Shown piece by piece: positions 23,445 to 36,900 of a stretch of 64,000 bases of DNA (within the stretch, counting starts at the first letter, position 1; every line of letters begins with the position of its first letter). This DNA comes from Latrodectus hesperus (Eukaryota; Arthropoda; Arachnida; Araneae; Theridiidae). Both the position numbers and the translations under genes were made by a program. The stretch covers positions 122,789,063 to 122,853,062 of the forward strand of contig CM075851.1 in assembly GCA_037975125.1 (NCBI GenBank), given 5' to 3'. The notes below the pieces were generated by a model. That model was not told the origin of the DNA and made no database searches. It was given only the letters and a program-made list of their open reading frames with translations.

Positions 23445-24345
23445 ATTATAAAGTAATTGTTCTTAATGAGAGAATACACTTTTATGACTGTCAGAGATAT
23501 AGCAACAACTGAAAGTGTATCAAAAATTCATCAAGTGTTTCAAAAATTTTTAAATGACTTCAAGATTCAGGATCATTTTAAAAAAGATAAAAACAAATGC
23601 AGATACACAAATGGAAAAATACTTCAAGAATTGATACAATTCATTATGTTTTATTAAGGAATAGCAAAATAAATAAAAATAAAAAGCACAAATCAGTGAG
23701 AGAATTTATTGGATTATGTTGTTAAAGTGAATACTTCCAATTCTATGGAAAGGTTTCTGGAAGAGGGCTGTATGGCAAAAGGAAAGAGGAAAAACCAAAT
23801 TCTTAACTCAAGAAATGATGAAAAAGCATTTAACATGGCAAAAAAAAAAACAGCTATCATGAATTATTAATGACTAAAGAAAGTTGGTTTTCAGTGATAA
23901 ACAGATGTTTTGGGGTTTTTTTAATGACAAATGGTATTGAAAACTAAATTTCTTTTAAAGCCATAATGAATTTATTCAGTATCACATAAAAATATTATAC
24001 ACAGTAGAATTGTTCCATTCATGGAAACAGTTGACAGAACATTTCAATATACTCGGCTCCCTGTTACAATTTACAATTAGTCCAAACTTTTCTTCAGAAT
24101 AAATAAAGGTGCTTGATTAGCTTAATAATTCACCTGATCAAAATCCCATTGAGAACTTATGGCATATCCTCAAGAATCGTTAAGCTAAGAAGATTTGTAT
24201 AACAACAGAACAAATTATGAAAAGTGATGCAAGTATGGTTCCATGATGAAGTCAAGAATTTAAGCACTACACTAGTGGAATCAATGCTATGATGAGTTGA
24301 AAAGGTCATTTCTGTTAAAGGAAGATACACTTTGTACTAATATAG
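23445..24345 (+). mobile_element. Tc1-family transposase relic
   Basis: The plus strand starts with a helix-turn-helix remnant (YTFMTVRDIATTESVSKIHQ, from 23470) and ends with NSPDQNPIENLWHILKNR (about 24125-24181), the hallmark Tc1 motif SPDLNPIENLW. It continues through TTEQIMKSDASMV. Multiple stops and frame shifts show that it is dead. Terminal repeats were not resolved. Confidence 0.75.
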
Positions 24346-24828
24346 ACATTTATCAGTCTACTTAATGTATGTAATGATTAAAAGCTAAGTTCTTAAATAT
24401 TTGTCCCAATTAATTTGAACATATTACTTATAACAAAATTAAATTATTAATATAACTTAAGCAAAATACTTACAATTTTGTCACAATTAAAAAATATGCA
24501 AAAAGTTATGGGTTAATTTTTGGTAAAATAATTTATATCTGAATCAAATAGTTTAAATTCTATATTTTTTTAATTTATAGCTAGTAATTTTTTAAGTTAT
24601 AGCAATCAGTGAAAATGAATTTAATGTTGAAATAGTTTGATTATCAAATATATTTTTCTAGTCAAATAATAATTAATATATTGTAGTCTCTAAATAAGAA
24701 TATATTGATGATAATTTTCTATACAATTAAAAGAATACAACTGTTAAGCTCAACACATTCTATGATTTTAAAAATCTAAAAATCATCAAATGTAACATTT
24801 TATACAGGAGTTATGTGTACATGATTAT
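24346..24828. other. Spacer downstream of arginase copy A
   Basis: AT-rich 3' flank of the minus-strand arginase gene. I found no clear AATAAA on the minus strand here; weaker variants cannot be ranked. Confidence 0.35.
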
Positions 24829-24992
24829 TTATGCAGTAGGAATATCCTTGACATCGATGGGAAGACTACCATGCCTGGAATGTCCAAGGAACGTTTTTAT
24901 CAACATCAAACTTATTTCCAAAGTGTTTTCGATTTGTTTCTCAGATCCTAACATTGGATTTATTTCCATTATATCAAGAGCTTTAAAAAAAT
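24829..24992 (-). CDS. Arginase copy A exon 11
   Basis: Acceptor TTATTTCAG; encodes FFKALDIMEINPMLGSEKQ to the C-terminus HSRHGSLPIDVKDIPTA and TAA. Contains the catalytic-site Glu of MEINP. Confidence 0.9.
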
Positions 24993-27900
24993 CTGAAATA
25001 AGAGTTAATAGTTGCTTAGAATAAAACGGATCTACAAAAAGTACTTGCATAAATTGTGCATATAATGAAATATATTCTTACCAAGGCTAGATATTTCTTC
25101 CGCAATACACAATGCTTCTCTCACTGTCAGACCACCAATTACTATAAAGGAATAAATTAAAAACTGAAAAAAGAAGATTTTTTATAGGCTAATTGTCAAG
25201 TACTAGAAAAATTATATGTCCACCACTCATATATTATTTTTACATTTTAGGTAATTATAGAAAGGTAATTATAATTTCACCCAGAATTAGACAACTGTTT
25301 ATCGACAGAGACAAAAAAAAAATCAAAGATTTTTTAGAGGTGTACCTTGTGAAATTTCTTCAATATGAATCATAAAAATTCAAAATTCATTATTATAATT
25401 AATCAGTAAGATAAAATGCTCCATTACTTCAAAAAGAAAACAATAAAAATTTTTGTTCAACTGAAATTTTCAAAGTCCAACTATTTTCATCATTAACTGT
25501 ACTTGTTCCGTAATAATTCAATAAAATTAAATTCTTAGCATCTCTAGAAAAGGTATTTTTACTTCTTTTATTCAAATATAATGTATAAAAGTATCAAAGG
25601 TAATTCAGGGACTGATTTCAAAATCCATTTGATGATTTCAGTGACATAAGAAGGAATACAAGTCTAGTCAAGGAATTAAGTGATCTGCTTTTATAAAAAC
25701 TACAGTGATTCTTTCATAGATTGAAACGTAATATTAGTTATGAGTTACAATAACATAAGGTTCAGCATTAAAGTTTATGTATTTAAAAAAGGAAAACTTT
25801 TCAAGTATTTTATCTTCCTTACTCGGATAAATTAAATTGTTTCATATAGATATGATCATTAGATATACAAAAATGGGATTTTATCTTATGATGTCTAGAT
25901 TAGGATACACTTCATGAATCAGACATAATATAAATTATATTTATAAATAAAACATTACTTCATTATAAATAAAACAGCATTTATTTAAATTTCCTAAGTT
26001 TCCAAAAAAATATGAACTATATATATTTTTAGAATCCTAGATATACAATTACTTGAACTTTTCTTTAAAAAACAAATCACTCTATGAAAATGAACGAATT
26101 TTTAACAATATTTGCATATTAAAGAAATATGCAAAATTAAGTGAACTTTAGTGTGAGAAAATTTTGTAATGTGTTTAACAAATTAATTGGAAGAGTATTC
26201 TATTGAGATGCTAGATAATTCTAACAATTATTTATTTTTTAATTATTTTTTGCTACAAGGAGCTTATTTTCAATTGATGAAGAATCATAAGCTATGACAT
26301 TAATTTACAAGAGTAATCGATTTCTTTCTTAAATTCATTATAAAAGGAACAACCCGAATCAAATTAGGATTTTTCACTTTCCAGATTAAACATCAGGAGA
26401 AATAACATCAAGGAAGTTCATTTGTATCTAAATTAGCATTCCTAATTTAGTTTTAAGATACATAACCTTATAATACAACTATAACAATATTTAAAATTGA
26501 TTTTACTCAAAAGGAAAGCACATTGATCACATAGACTGAATAATTTATTTATCTGAATAAAGGCTAATTCTAACATGTTGATTCATGGTCCAATTTCCTG
26601 GCACATTTTCCTTCTAGTTTACAATATTCCAAGCTTATGTCAACATGAAATATTTTTCCATGTTGACAAAAATTCTATTTATATAAGCACAAAAACATAA
26701 TATCTAAAAATATCATTAATAAAAATGAATTTAGTTTAGTTTATAAGTTATGCTAATATATTATTTATGTACTTAAACTCAATATGTATATACAATATAT
26801 ACTATGATTGCAGATTAAAATTTAAAAAAGCTGTCAAATTTACATACATTAATAAATGTAAATCTAAAAAAGTTAAAATTTTAAAAAACCCAATAATATG
26901 ATTAATTTTTAAATAAGATTTTAAAAACAATTCTTGTTATTCTAATATTTTGATTTATTTTCTTAAGAATACAAAAATGGTATTTTTATATATATATACT
27001 ATTAATATAATATTTTATATATATTATAATTATTATTTATAGTATTTTTATATATGTATTTATTAATATATTATTATATATGTATTTAGTATATAAAATT
27101 GCATAGTTTCATTCTATGAAAATAATAATTTTATATTTATGTATAAATGAATTTTAATACAATATATCATATTTTTATAAAATTAACTGATTTAAAAAAT
27201 AAAATAGTTGACAATGAAAGCTATGTATAAGTCTAAAAAACAAATAAAAAGAATAATCAAAAAGAAACTTCTGAATCAAGCAAAGTAAAATGGATCTTGT
27301 AAGATCAGGAGAGAGATCCATATACCAAATATAGTAAATTCAAAATTGATGAACAGCAAGACTGGTTGGTTCATCATTCTATGATCACTTTTTGTGCACT
27401 TTAGCTAATTTAACTGGGATTTATGGTTTAAAGGTAATTTCAAATTACTACATATATCCATGCCTAATGAGAGAATCAAACCCATGAACTACCAGGGTAT
27501 AAACCATTTATTAACTAATTTGGCAAAAACTTAGGAAATTTTAAAGGTTAATATTTTATTATGCATAATAAAGCTTTGTTGAATAGCTTGTAAAAATTTT
27601 ACAAGATTTGAATGTGTGATAATTTGGGCAACTAGACTCAATATTAATCAAATAAAATAATGCTGGCATATGTATTTAATAACAAAATTATGAAATTCTT
27701 GATATTCTACAAATGCATTTGTTTATAGAATATTCTCCCAAAATCATTGGTATATTTTTATTTGATTTTGCATTTTAGTTCACATACGATATAGTTTCCA
27801 TCTCCAGCCATATAAACCTTTATTAAATTTTTATATTAGTTCTTTATTAACATTTGTTTATCAAATGATTTTCAAACTTTTTGCTGATCTTAGAAAAAAG

Positions 27901-30900
27901 CTTCAATTAATTTGATGAAATATAATAATTTATGCAAACATTTTAAAAAGTTATTATTTTATTATGGTTATTTTAAGATAATCTTATAAACACATAATTG
28001 TCATTTAAAATATGATAAAATTACATAAAATATTTACAATAACATAATTATTGTAACATGTGAAAAGCACATTACAGTATAAATATATATATAATTATTT
28101 TATAAAATGATTTAATGCCAATATAATGATATAGTAAAAAGTGCATTATCTACCTGGAGTTCCTGTACTGGGTGCTTGCAGTTTGCAAATAGAATCAATA
28201 TCAAAGCTGACATGAAGAGCTAAATTTCCACTAAATAGATAAGAAAAATAGGAATAATGAAATAAATAGAAATATACACAAATAAAGGTAACTGAAGAAC
28301 AATTAATACATACAAATGAACAGTATTAATCACTTGTTTTCTTATGTAAAGTGGTTTTGAAAAATAATAAATATTTGCATCAAACTGGAAATTAATTTCT
28401 TCAAAATATAATTTTATTCAATTATTTCAATAATTTGGCATCAATTATTATTTTATTTGTATTTTATGTTAAAAAAATCCTAAGTAATACTTAAGATTTT
28501 TGAAACATAATTTAAAAAGTCTGTTTTGAAATGTAATTATAGTGCACACAAACAAAGCATTTATATAAATTTAATGATTTTTTTATTTAATTGAATATTA
28601 GTTTACCTTCTCATGTCTGTTAATATAATATTAAATATAAATAAATAAAATCTAAAGAAGCCAAAGAGAAGAATTATTTACTCATTATCCAAAACAATAC
28701 ATAATTTAATTCAACATTAAAAAATATCAATATTGCAATTTGATATTTTTTTGGGGAAATATAATAATATAATGAATAACACTCATGTAACAATTTCTGC
28801 CAGTTATTTTAAATGACTCAAATAGTTAGTACTTGTATGTTACAGTAAAATATAAATCTGGTACTAAATTCCTTCTTTCTATTTCGAAAAAGTAATCTGT
28901 TAGTAGATTATTTGAATAGGTTTTGAAGGAATAACCACAAACAAAATTACAGATCCTAATTTTAATTAATTTTTCTAAGCATCATAACAAACACATTTAG
29001 AATCAAATATGGCTTGAAATAGATATACATATTGCAGACTGGCATTTCAAACATCCATAATTTACATATAAAGCTGGCTTAAGATGCCCAAACAGTTAAC
29101 TAATCATAAATTTTGAGACTGATGTCTCTTACAAAACACTCATTCATAAGGAGGCTTAAGAATCCTAAATAATTGGTTAATTATTCATAATGAGACTGAT
29201 ATCTCCAAAACATAATAATTCTTTAAAATTTTGTTTAGGAAATCAAAACAAAAATTGTAGTTACAGAGCTATGTCTTCTCTGTACCAAACATGCTGCAAG
29301 TTCCTGAAGTATATATATGCTACCCTTTATTCTTCAGTAATGAATATGGGTGGAGAAAGGAATGGCCGAATGTTATCTTAGGGTGCTTTGATTTTTATAC
29401 AGGTGATTATGTATAATAACTGGTGATTATACATAATCACCACAAAAGTGGATAGATGTGATAAATTAGGGAATATTTATCACATTTACAGATAACTTTA
29501 TTAAATCTGCAACTCGTACTAGGGAATATAATAAATTTAGATTATTTTGTAGAGTAATAATATACCTTAATTTGAAAACACATAAATATTTTCAACAAAT
29601 ATTTAAAATTTCACACTCAAGAATTTGAAGAATATTATTTAGAATAAAACTCACAATGATGTATTTAGTATTTAAAAATTTAAGTACAAGTTTGCCCTTT
29701 CATACTTTACTTCCAAAAAATATTTAATAAGCAAACATTAGAATCAATTCACATAGTTATTGTATATTTAGATCACTAATTAGGCAACATAAGTTTAACT
29801 AATAATTTAATGAACAACACATAATGTTACAGATAAAGTCAGGCAGATATGAGCAGTGTGCAATCTCCAATTGGTTCTTTTCTGACAGTCCTAAACTACA
29901 GTCTGGGAAAAGTTTGAATAGGCGAGCAGGTGTTGCCATCTGTGAATAGTAATGAGAGTTCCCCACAGATATTTTAAAACAGATATATTAGATCATAGCA
30001 TAATTTACATAATGTATGTCATAAAAGGCATGAAAAATATACAAAATGATTAAAATTACTGAAAATAAAGTCTAGATTGGTTCCTTCAGTTACTTGGCAA
30101 TTATTTTTACTATTTGACCTATTGGTCCTATTGTAAGAAAGTGATGTTGGGAGGCAGAATCTATAATTTAAATATTTAACAACTTTAATATGATACATGC
30201 ATTTTCTATATTGTAGGTCCTCCAGGAGACCCATCTTCTATCCATCATCGCCTGGAAGAATAGGGTTAATGGGTATCTGATTCATATATGTATTTTAACA
30301 TGAAAAAATTAACGGTCATAAGATAACACCCTATGTACATTATTTTTGAATAAACATGATTTTAGAATCCTGACATTTAAATTTTTCAAATTCTGCATGA
30401 TTTTAATGTTTTGCAGATCAATTTCTATTTTTAAATTAAAAAGCATAATGTACACATAGATTAGCTGTTTAATTTCCCACATGGTATAAATAATTGTGTT
30501 TTGGATATCTTCCAGAATACTTCTATTTAAATTATTTCACAATCATGTGCAGGCTTTTAGAGTTTTATTATTATTTTTGCTTTGGTTTATTTTTTTGTAT
30601 TTTGTTTCACATATTTTCCATTTTATTTAAGAAAATATTCAGTCAGAAATAAATTTATTAGAAAAGTGATTAACTATTGCTTAACACTTTTTTATGATAA
30701 AAAGAGAAATTTAATTATTTATCATGGCTTTATGTTGACACAATTATTTAAAATCTGAAATCGAACATAAAAATGTGGAGTGAATCTGGAAAATTCAGAT
30801 TATTTTATATTTATACTTATAGATAAAATCATAATAAACAATTTCACTCACTTTGGATTAATTGATTTCAAAGCTCTCTCAAGTACTTCATATATACCCA

Positions 30901-33900
30901 TCTTATCAATATCACGCATAGTAAAATAAAGAATATTTTCCTTTGTCAATATCAACCTAAGAAGGAAAATGAACAAATTATTCACTGCAAATAAATACTT
31001 AATGCAATCATAAGTTCTATGTGATTGTAATATGCATTTTATACAACATTATACAAAAGCAAAATTGAAGTACAATTGCCTAATAAATTATAATACTATA
31101 TACCAATCTTGACAAAATGCTTTAAGTAATACATATCCCTAAAAACAGATTTCCAGATCTCTTCACTTTGTCACTCAAGAAAATAAAATATAAATGAGCA
31201 ATTTAAAAATTCATATAAAATTAAGTTTTAAATACTTAATTTTTATATGTTATAGTATTTTTTTCTAAACTAAATCTTGATTTTTTTATTTGATTTTTTT
31301 ATTTAATTGTACAAGTTTAGAATATGAATTGATATATACTAAATCTTCTAAGCTTAATATGAAATAATATAAAACAGTTAAAGGAATTTAAATACAGAAA
31401 AATTATTTTTTAATCATTAAATCAGTAAATATGAAGGAAAAGTAAGTAAATTAATTAGAATCAAAACCATTAGGAATAATTCACCTAATTCTTCTAAATT
31501 TGATAAAAAAAATCACTTAACTGTGATTAATAAAAGACATTTTTAATGAAGATCTTAATATTTCTATTAGCAATTTAGGTGACAAAAAGCCTTTCTCATT
31601 TAAATAGCATTTTTTACAATCAATTAAAAATTGGAATTTGTGTATTATTTTGATCTGACATGATGGACAACCTAATGGTATAGAATGTTATAAGGTTAAT
31701 TGTACATCACTGCATGGCCTTTTGGAAGAACATTTAATGAATAATGATCTATATTAATGAATAATTCCACAGAGAAAACCTATTTTAACAGATAAAGCAT
31801 GCAAAAACAATTATCTGACTTCTGTAATTTGACAGTGGTTAGATAGAAGTTTTTTTTTTTTTTTTTATCTTCTTTTTGTCTATTTTAGAAAGTGTTGAAT
31901 AGCTTGCAGACAAATTATTGATGTCTTATTTGACAGTGTAGTAAATAATCTACTAGTTAAAAGCTATTATTAAGTTTTTAGAGCATCCCCCCATTTTGTG
32001 TTTATTTTATGGGAAAATTTTTCATGTATAGTGGCCCATATTCATGTGTCAGCCGACCAATGGCTGAGTGGTTAGCGTTCCTGACTCTTGAGCCGTGGGT
32101 CCCGGGTTCGAATCCCGGTTCGGACATGGATGTTACTATCTCTCTGTGTCTCTCTGTCCTTTCTTGTGTGTTGATGTATGAATGTGGCCCGCCCTATAAA
32201 CGGGTCTGTGGTGGTATGACGCGGGTAATGCTACTCGCCTCCATGACTTGGTTCACAGGTGCCCGCTGGGTAACGACAAATGAGTAGCAGTTTCCGGCCT
32301 TGTTGTGGCGAAGGGTTAGTCACCCAAGTGCCCGCCGTTATTAAAAAAAAAAATATATATTCATGTGTCAAGAGAAAGAAAATCTGGGAAACTAACAAAA
32401 TAAAACTAAAGATTCTGAAGTCATTTTGAAATGAAATAGTCTAGAAAATTTTTTATTACATTGAGCTTATAATAGAAATTTAAACACAAATAAAAATATT
32501 AAAAGGGATGAATGAACTCTAACTTTAATAGACAACTCTCTTTAATAGAGAATGAACTCTAACACAGATCTACAATGAATATTAATGATTATTTATGAAA
32601 TATTTACAAACTTTATAATTTTGTTTTACATTTACATTAAAATTCTTATTTAGTAAAACTTTTCTTGACATATGAAATGATAAGCAAAATATATGTTTAA
32701 CTTCATTTTAAACATATCATATAAAATATTTTTTACTTTGATTTACATCTCTCCATACAACATGATGATTTTATAATTATTAGTCATTAAAATTGTATTT
32801 ATAAAATACACTTTGAAAATTAAATAAATTAAAAAGATAAACTCATTCAATTAAAAAACAGAACTAAATTAAATAAATTTAAGCTGTTTCACTAAAATTA
32901 TAGCACTACTTACTTCTCCATGGGATCAATATCTCTTAAGCCTATGTAAGCTATATTGGATTTCTTCACACTAAATTCAAAAGTATAAATATATAAAATA
33001 TAAATTAATATATATAGTTTAAAGGTTTTTATTTCTAAAAAATATTTTTAAGTAACATTTAAGTAAAATAAAGTTTAAATAAATCAACAGTCATAATTTA
33101 ATGCATTAAAAATATAATATACAAATTCCAAAGATAAGTATTATATATTTATTAAAATCAAAATCTTAAGAACTTTATAAATTGTTAATAATCAACAGTG
33201 GTACTGATTTCTACAGTTGTATATTTGAATATTTTGTTCCATTAGTGGTATTTTTCATTTTTCTCTATATTCAATGATATAAACACATATAACATAAAGT
33301 ATATTTATTTTTTTAATTTCTAATGGCAAATTAGAAGATAACTGTAAACAGAATAACAGACATTTAAAACTAGACACAAAAGTAACATGAACTCAGATAA
33401 CAAAACTGAAACCACTGTAAATGTATAAAATCTTTTATCTTGTGCCAAGCTTTAGTATCTCTCCCACAAGTGTCCTAAGTTCAGTGCAGGGCAATGATTC
33501 AAACGATTCATGTCCATTTCCTCTCATATATTGCATTGTTGGCAATGAGGACTAGGCATTATTTTTATATGATATAGATGTTTAGAGAGACAATCGTGGC
33601 CAGTTGCAAGGCGAGAAATGACAACTGATCTATCCCATGGCCAAAGTGGAATATTTGTGATTTCATCAACCCATTTCTTGTTTTTATTTGCCCTTTTCAT
33701 GTTTTTCCAAAAATCTTCTCCAAAGGATTTTTTAATTAATCATTTGACAATATAAAAAGGAATTGTTTTATGTATTAATTGTAAAATTTTGATTCCTTTC
33801 TTTGCCAGAGAATTAGATGTTTCATTTCCCTGGAGTCTATAGTGTGCTGGTACCCAATGCATTGCAAGCTCTTTATGTTTTTCAATTAAATCATTGATGG

Positions 33901-36900
33901 CCAGAAAAATATTCAAAATATTATCAGACACAGAAGTTTCACATAAAGAAATGGTCAGGAAAACAGCACTTGAAAAATTTTCAAATTAACTAGGGAGCTG
34001 TAACATAGAGCAATTTGAATAGTTGAGATATCCACATCAAAAGCTGTTTTATATCTTCTGATAAGAATATAGAATATAAAGAGCCTACACAAATGATGCC
34101 AACACTAATACAGTCAATCAACATGAAGCTATCTGTAAACATGTGAAGCCAGTAGTCTTCTGGTTACAATTCATGTATAGTCTCCAAGACTATAGCTTTC
34201 AAAATTAAGTAATATGTTTCTTTCTTAGATACTTAACTTGATAGGTTTATTCAGAATATATACTTCTTTCCTTCAGTTGGATTTGTGACCTGATGCGAAT
34301 TTCTATCTTCCAGTTCAATCCTAGTAATTTTTTCATCTCAAAGACTTTCTGGGGGAAGCCATTTTGAGTTTTAAGGTTCTATGTAGATCATGGCAAAACA
34401 CTACTCCACAGGCAAAATCGACCTAGTAATCTTGCAATCTTTTCCCTTAATATTATAGTATCCTCTTTCCTACAGTTGATTTAATGCTCACTTGTCAGAA
34501 ACGCATAAATTAGAATTGTCTTAACAGCTCTCATAATAAGTTGAAGAGCTTGGTTATAGAATTTTTTTAAGGTAACAATAACCCATTTACTTGCTACCAT
34601 CACAGATTTGAAACAGTAAATAATAAGTGGTAAAATATATGATTTAAAAATCAAATCCAGACTTCTTCTACAACATCCCCACATAGAGTAGCAATTCTTT
34701 TCATTAAAGCCAATCTCTTGGTAGCTCTTTCCAAGTCAGTTTACAGTCAAAAATAACAACCAAATAAGAGAAATGGTTGGTCTGAAGAACAGGAAAGTTT
34801 AGGTAAAATGTGTTCAGCTTAATCGATTTGTATGTGAAAAAAAATTTTGATATAAAATTTACTATAACATTTACTTCTGTACTATTAACGTGACACCAAT
34901 CGCCTAATTTATTTAAAGCCCACAATTTAAGGAGTTTAGCTTGTGCTTTTGGATTATTCAGACCAAATAATTAGATTGTCTGCATAAAATAGATATTTGA
35001 CATTATTAATCTTCAATAGGTCAGTAAATAGATGATTTAAGATTCATTTAAGACCAGATTTAAGATTCTTGTGTGTATCATAAAATAACTACAGGGAATA
35101 ACCAACTCAATAACTACTTCTGTTTACAATGTTATTGTGAATCAATTTCTATATGCTATAACTCAGAAGTAGAAAACATCTTTGCATAAAGAGATTATGA
35201 ATAAATATTCCAAAATTTAGATAAAGCTATAACTTGAAATTTTTACAATTGAATTTTGTAAGCAACATACTTCAAATATAGTATCTAGAATATCAACTAT
35301 TTAAATGTATTCCAGATACAGGGGTTTCAGAGCAAGTTATTAATGATAATTGACCCAATATTTTTCACATTTAATTAGATCCAGTTTGTCACTCTACAAT
35401 TACTTTTAAACATGAGGACTTTAGCCCTCGTGTTTTAATCAAGATCCATTGTTAAAAGTGGATTCTGAATCTGTTATGATATATACTTGAAGTGGTATTG
35501 ATCTTAAACACTTCTGGAACTGAAGATCAAAATGTTAGCCATTTTAGTTATGCATATTCAAATGTGATTTAACATAATTTGTAAATAATAAATGAACATT
35601 TAAAAATAAACTTTAAATAAAATAGTTATTGAATATGTATATGAAATAATACTACCTTGAAATAACTTACAATTTGTTATATATATATCAAATTGTAAGT
35701 TATTTGAAGGTAGTAGTATTGTTTCATGCAAAAACAGGAAATTAATAAATATCTGAATGGTTTTATCTGATTTGCTTCATTAGTTCTAACTAATCTACTT
35801 ACGGTCCTACATTTATACTAATAACTCTAAATTTTTTTCACTATTAACCCAATCTAACATAAAAATTTATAGGGAGGTTTTGGCCATATATATATGTACA
35901 CACCATTAATTAAGCCTTGCATATCTACATTCTTAAACTCATTATTTAAGAATTAATAATAAAATAACCAACATGATCAAATTATCTTTAAGAACTATTT
36001 TATGGAAATAATAACATTTAAATTATTTTAAATTTTCTAGCTTACCGAGGTTTAACCCATTCAAAGCCAGGTAAATTATTCTGGTATTTTTTCAATTCTT
36101 CTATAAAAAACGAACAAGGTAGACCATGCATGAATCCTAAAATGAAAGATCAAATGTTGCATTAAACATAAAATATAAATTCATGAACTTGTGCTTACAT
36201 TAATCTAATTTAAGATTAAGGCAGATAAAGCAAATTTAAGCAAGCAAAACTACATTCTTACCAGAAAGGGTTGTCAGTGGAGTATTTATATCAACATGAG
36301 CATCTACCCAAAGAACACATATATCGGCAACCTCTGAATGACCGTGAACAGTCCCTAATCCCAAGCTATGATCTCCACCTATTGTCACACATAACCTATC
36401 ATCTAATAATACCTTTTTTACAGCATCAGATACCTAATAATACATAATTGAATGATTTTTTGTTATTTCAATAAGAATTATTGAAAGCAGAAATATTTGC
36501 AAATTTAATTTTTATTTAAATAATAATAAAAAATATATAAACAAAGTATTTTTTAAACAATTTTAACTATTTTATATAAATATTAATATTTAAAATTTTT
36601 TAAATATATTTTAAGTAATACATTAAAAAAATTTAATTAAATTTTAATAGAAAATTTTTTGTTCTGTTTTATTTTGTAAAATAACTATTATTTTTGGAAT
36701 GATTTTTAGCTATAACAATTAAATTTATTTAACCATTTTTCATTGATAGAAACAATGTATTAATCAAGTCATTCAACTTGATAGATTGTATCCATTTCCC
36801 TTAGCTCAGAAAGAAGAAACTAATATTAACTAAATAAACAACAATATTATGAGCATGCAGTACAATATTTAAATGTAATACAATGATCTAAGATAACTAT

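Larger units (their letters stand above)
28231..30851. other. Arginase copy A intron 9
   Basis: AT-rich. Holds a diverged tandem repeat of about 79 bp period (about 29074-29225, GGCTTAAG...GAGACTGAT-TCTC twice) and a 15-bp-arm palindrome at 29402-29441. Confidence 0.5.
32971..36045. other. Arginase copy A intron 7
   Basis: This 3.1-kb intron holds the LINE relic and the hairpin at 35641-35726; the remainder is featureless A/T-rich sequence. Confidence 0.6.

Noticed and set aside
32052..32126. Possible tRNA gene (box A and perfect T-arm)
   Set aside because: The acceptor arm does not pair properly, the anticodon arm is poor, and the sequence continues into a SINE body with target duplication.
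32009..32287. Plus-strand open frame sharing KRV-GGMTRV-LLAS-TWFTGARWVTTNE with a minus frame at 56891-57094
   Set aside because: The similarity is real, but both are copies of a tRNA-derived SINE; the frame is incidental to the repeat.
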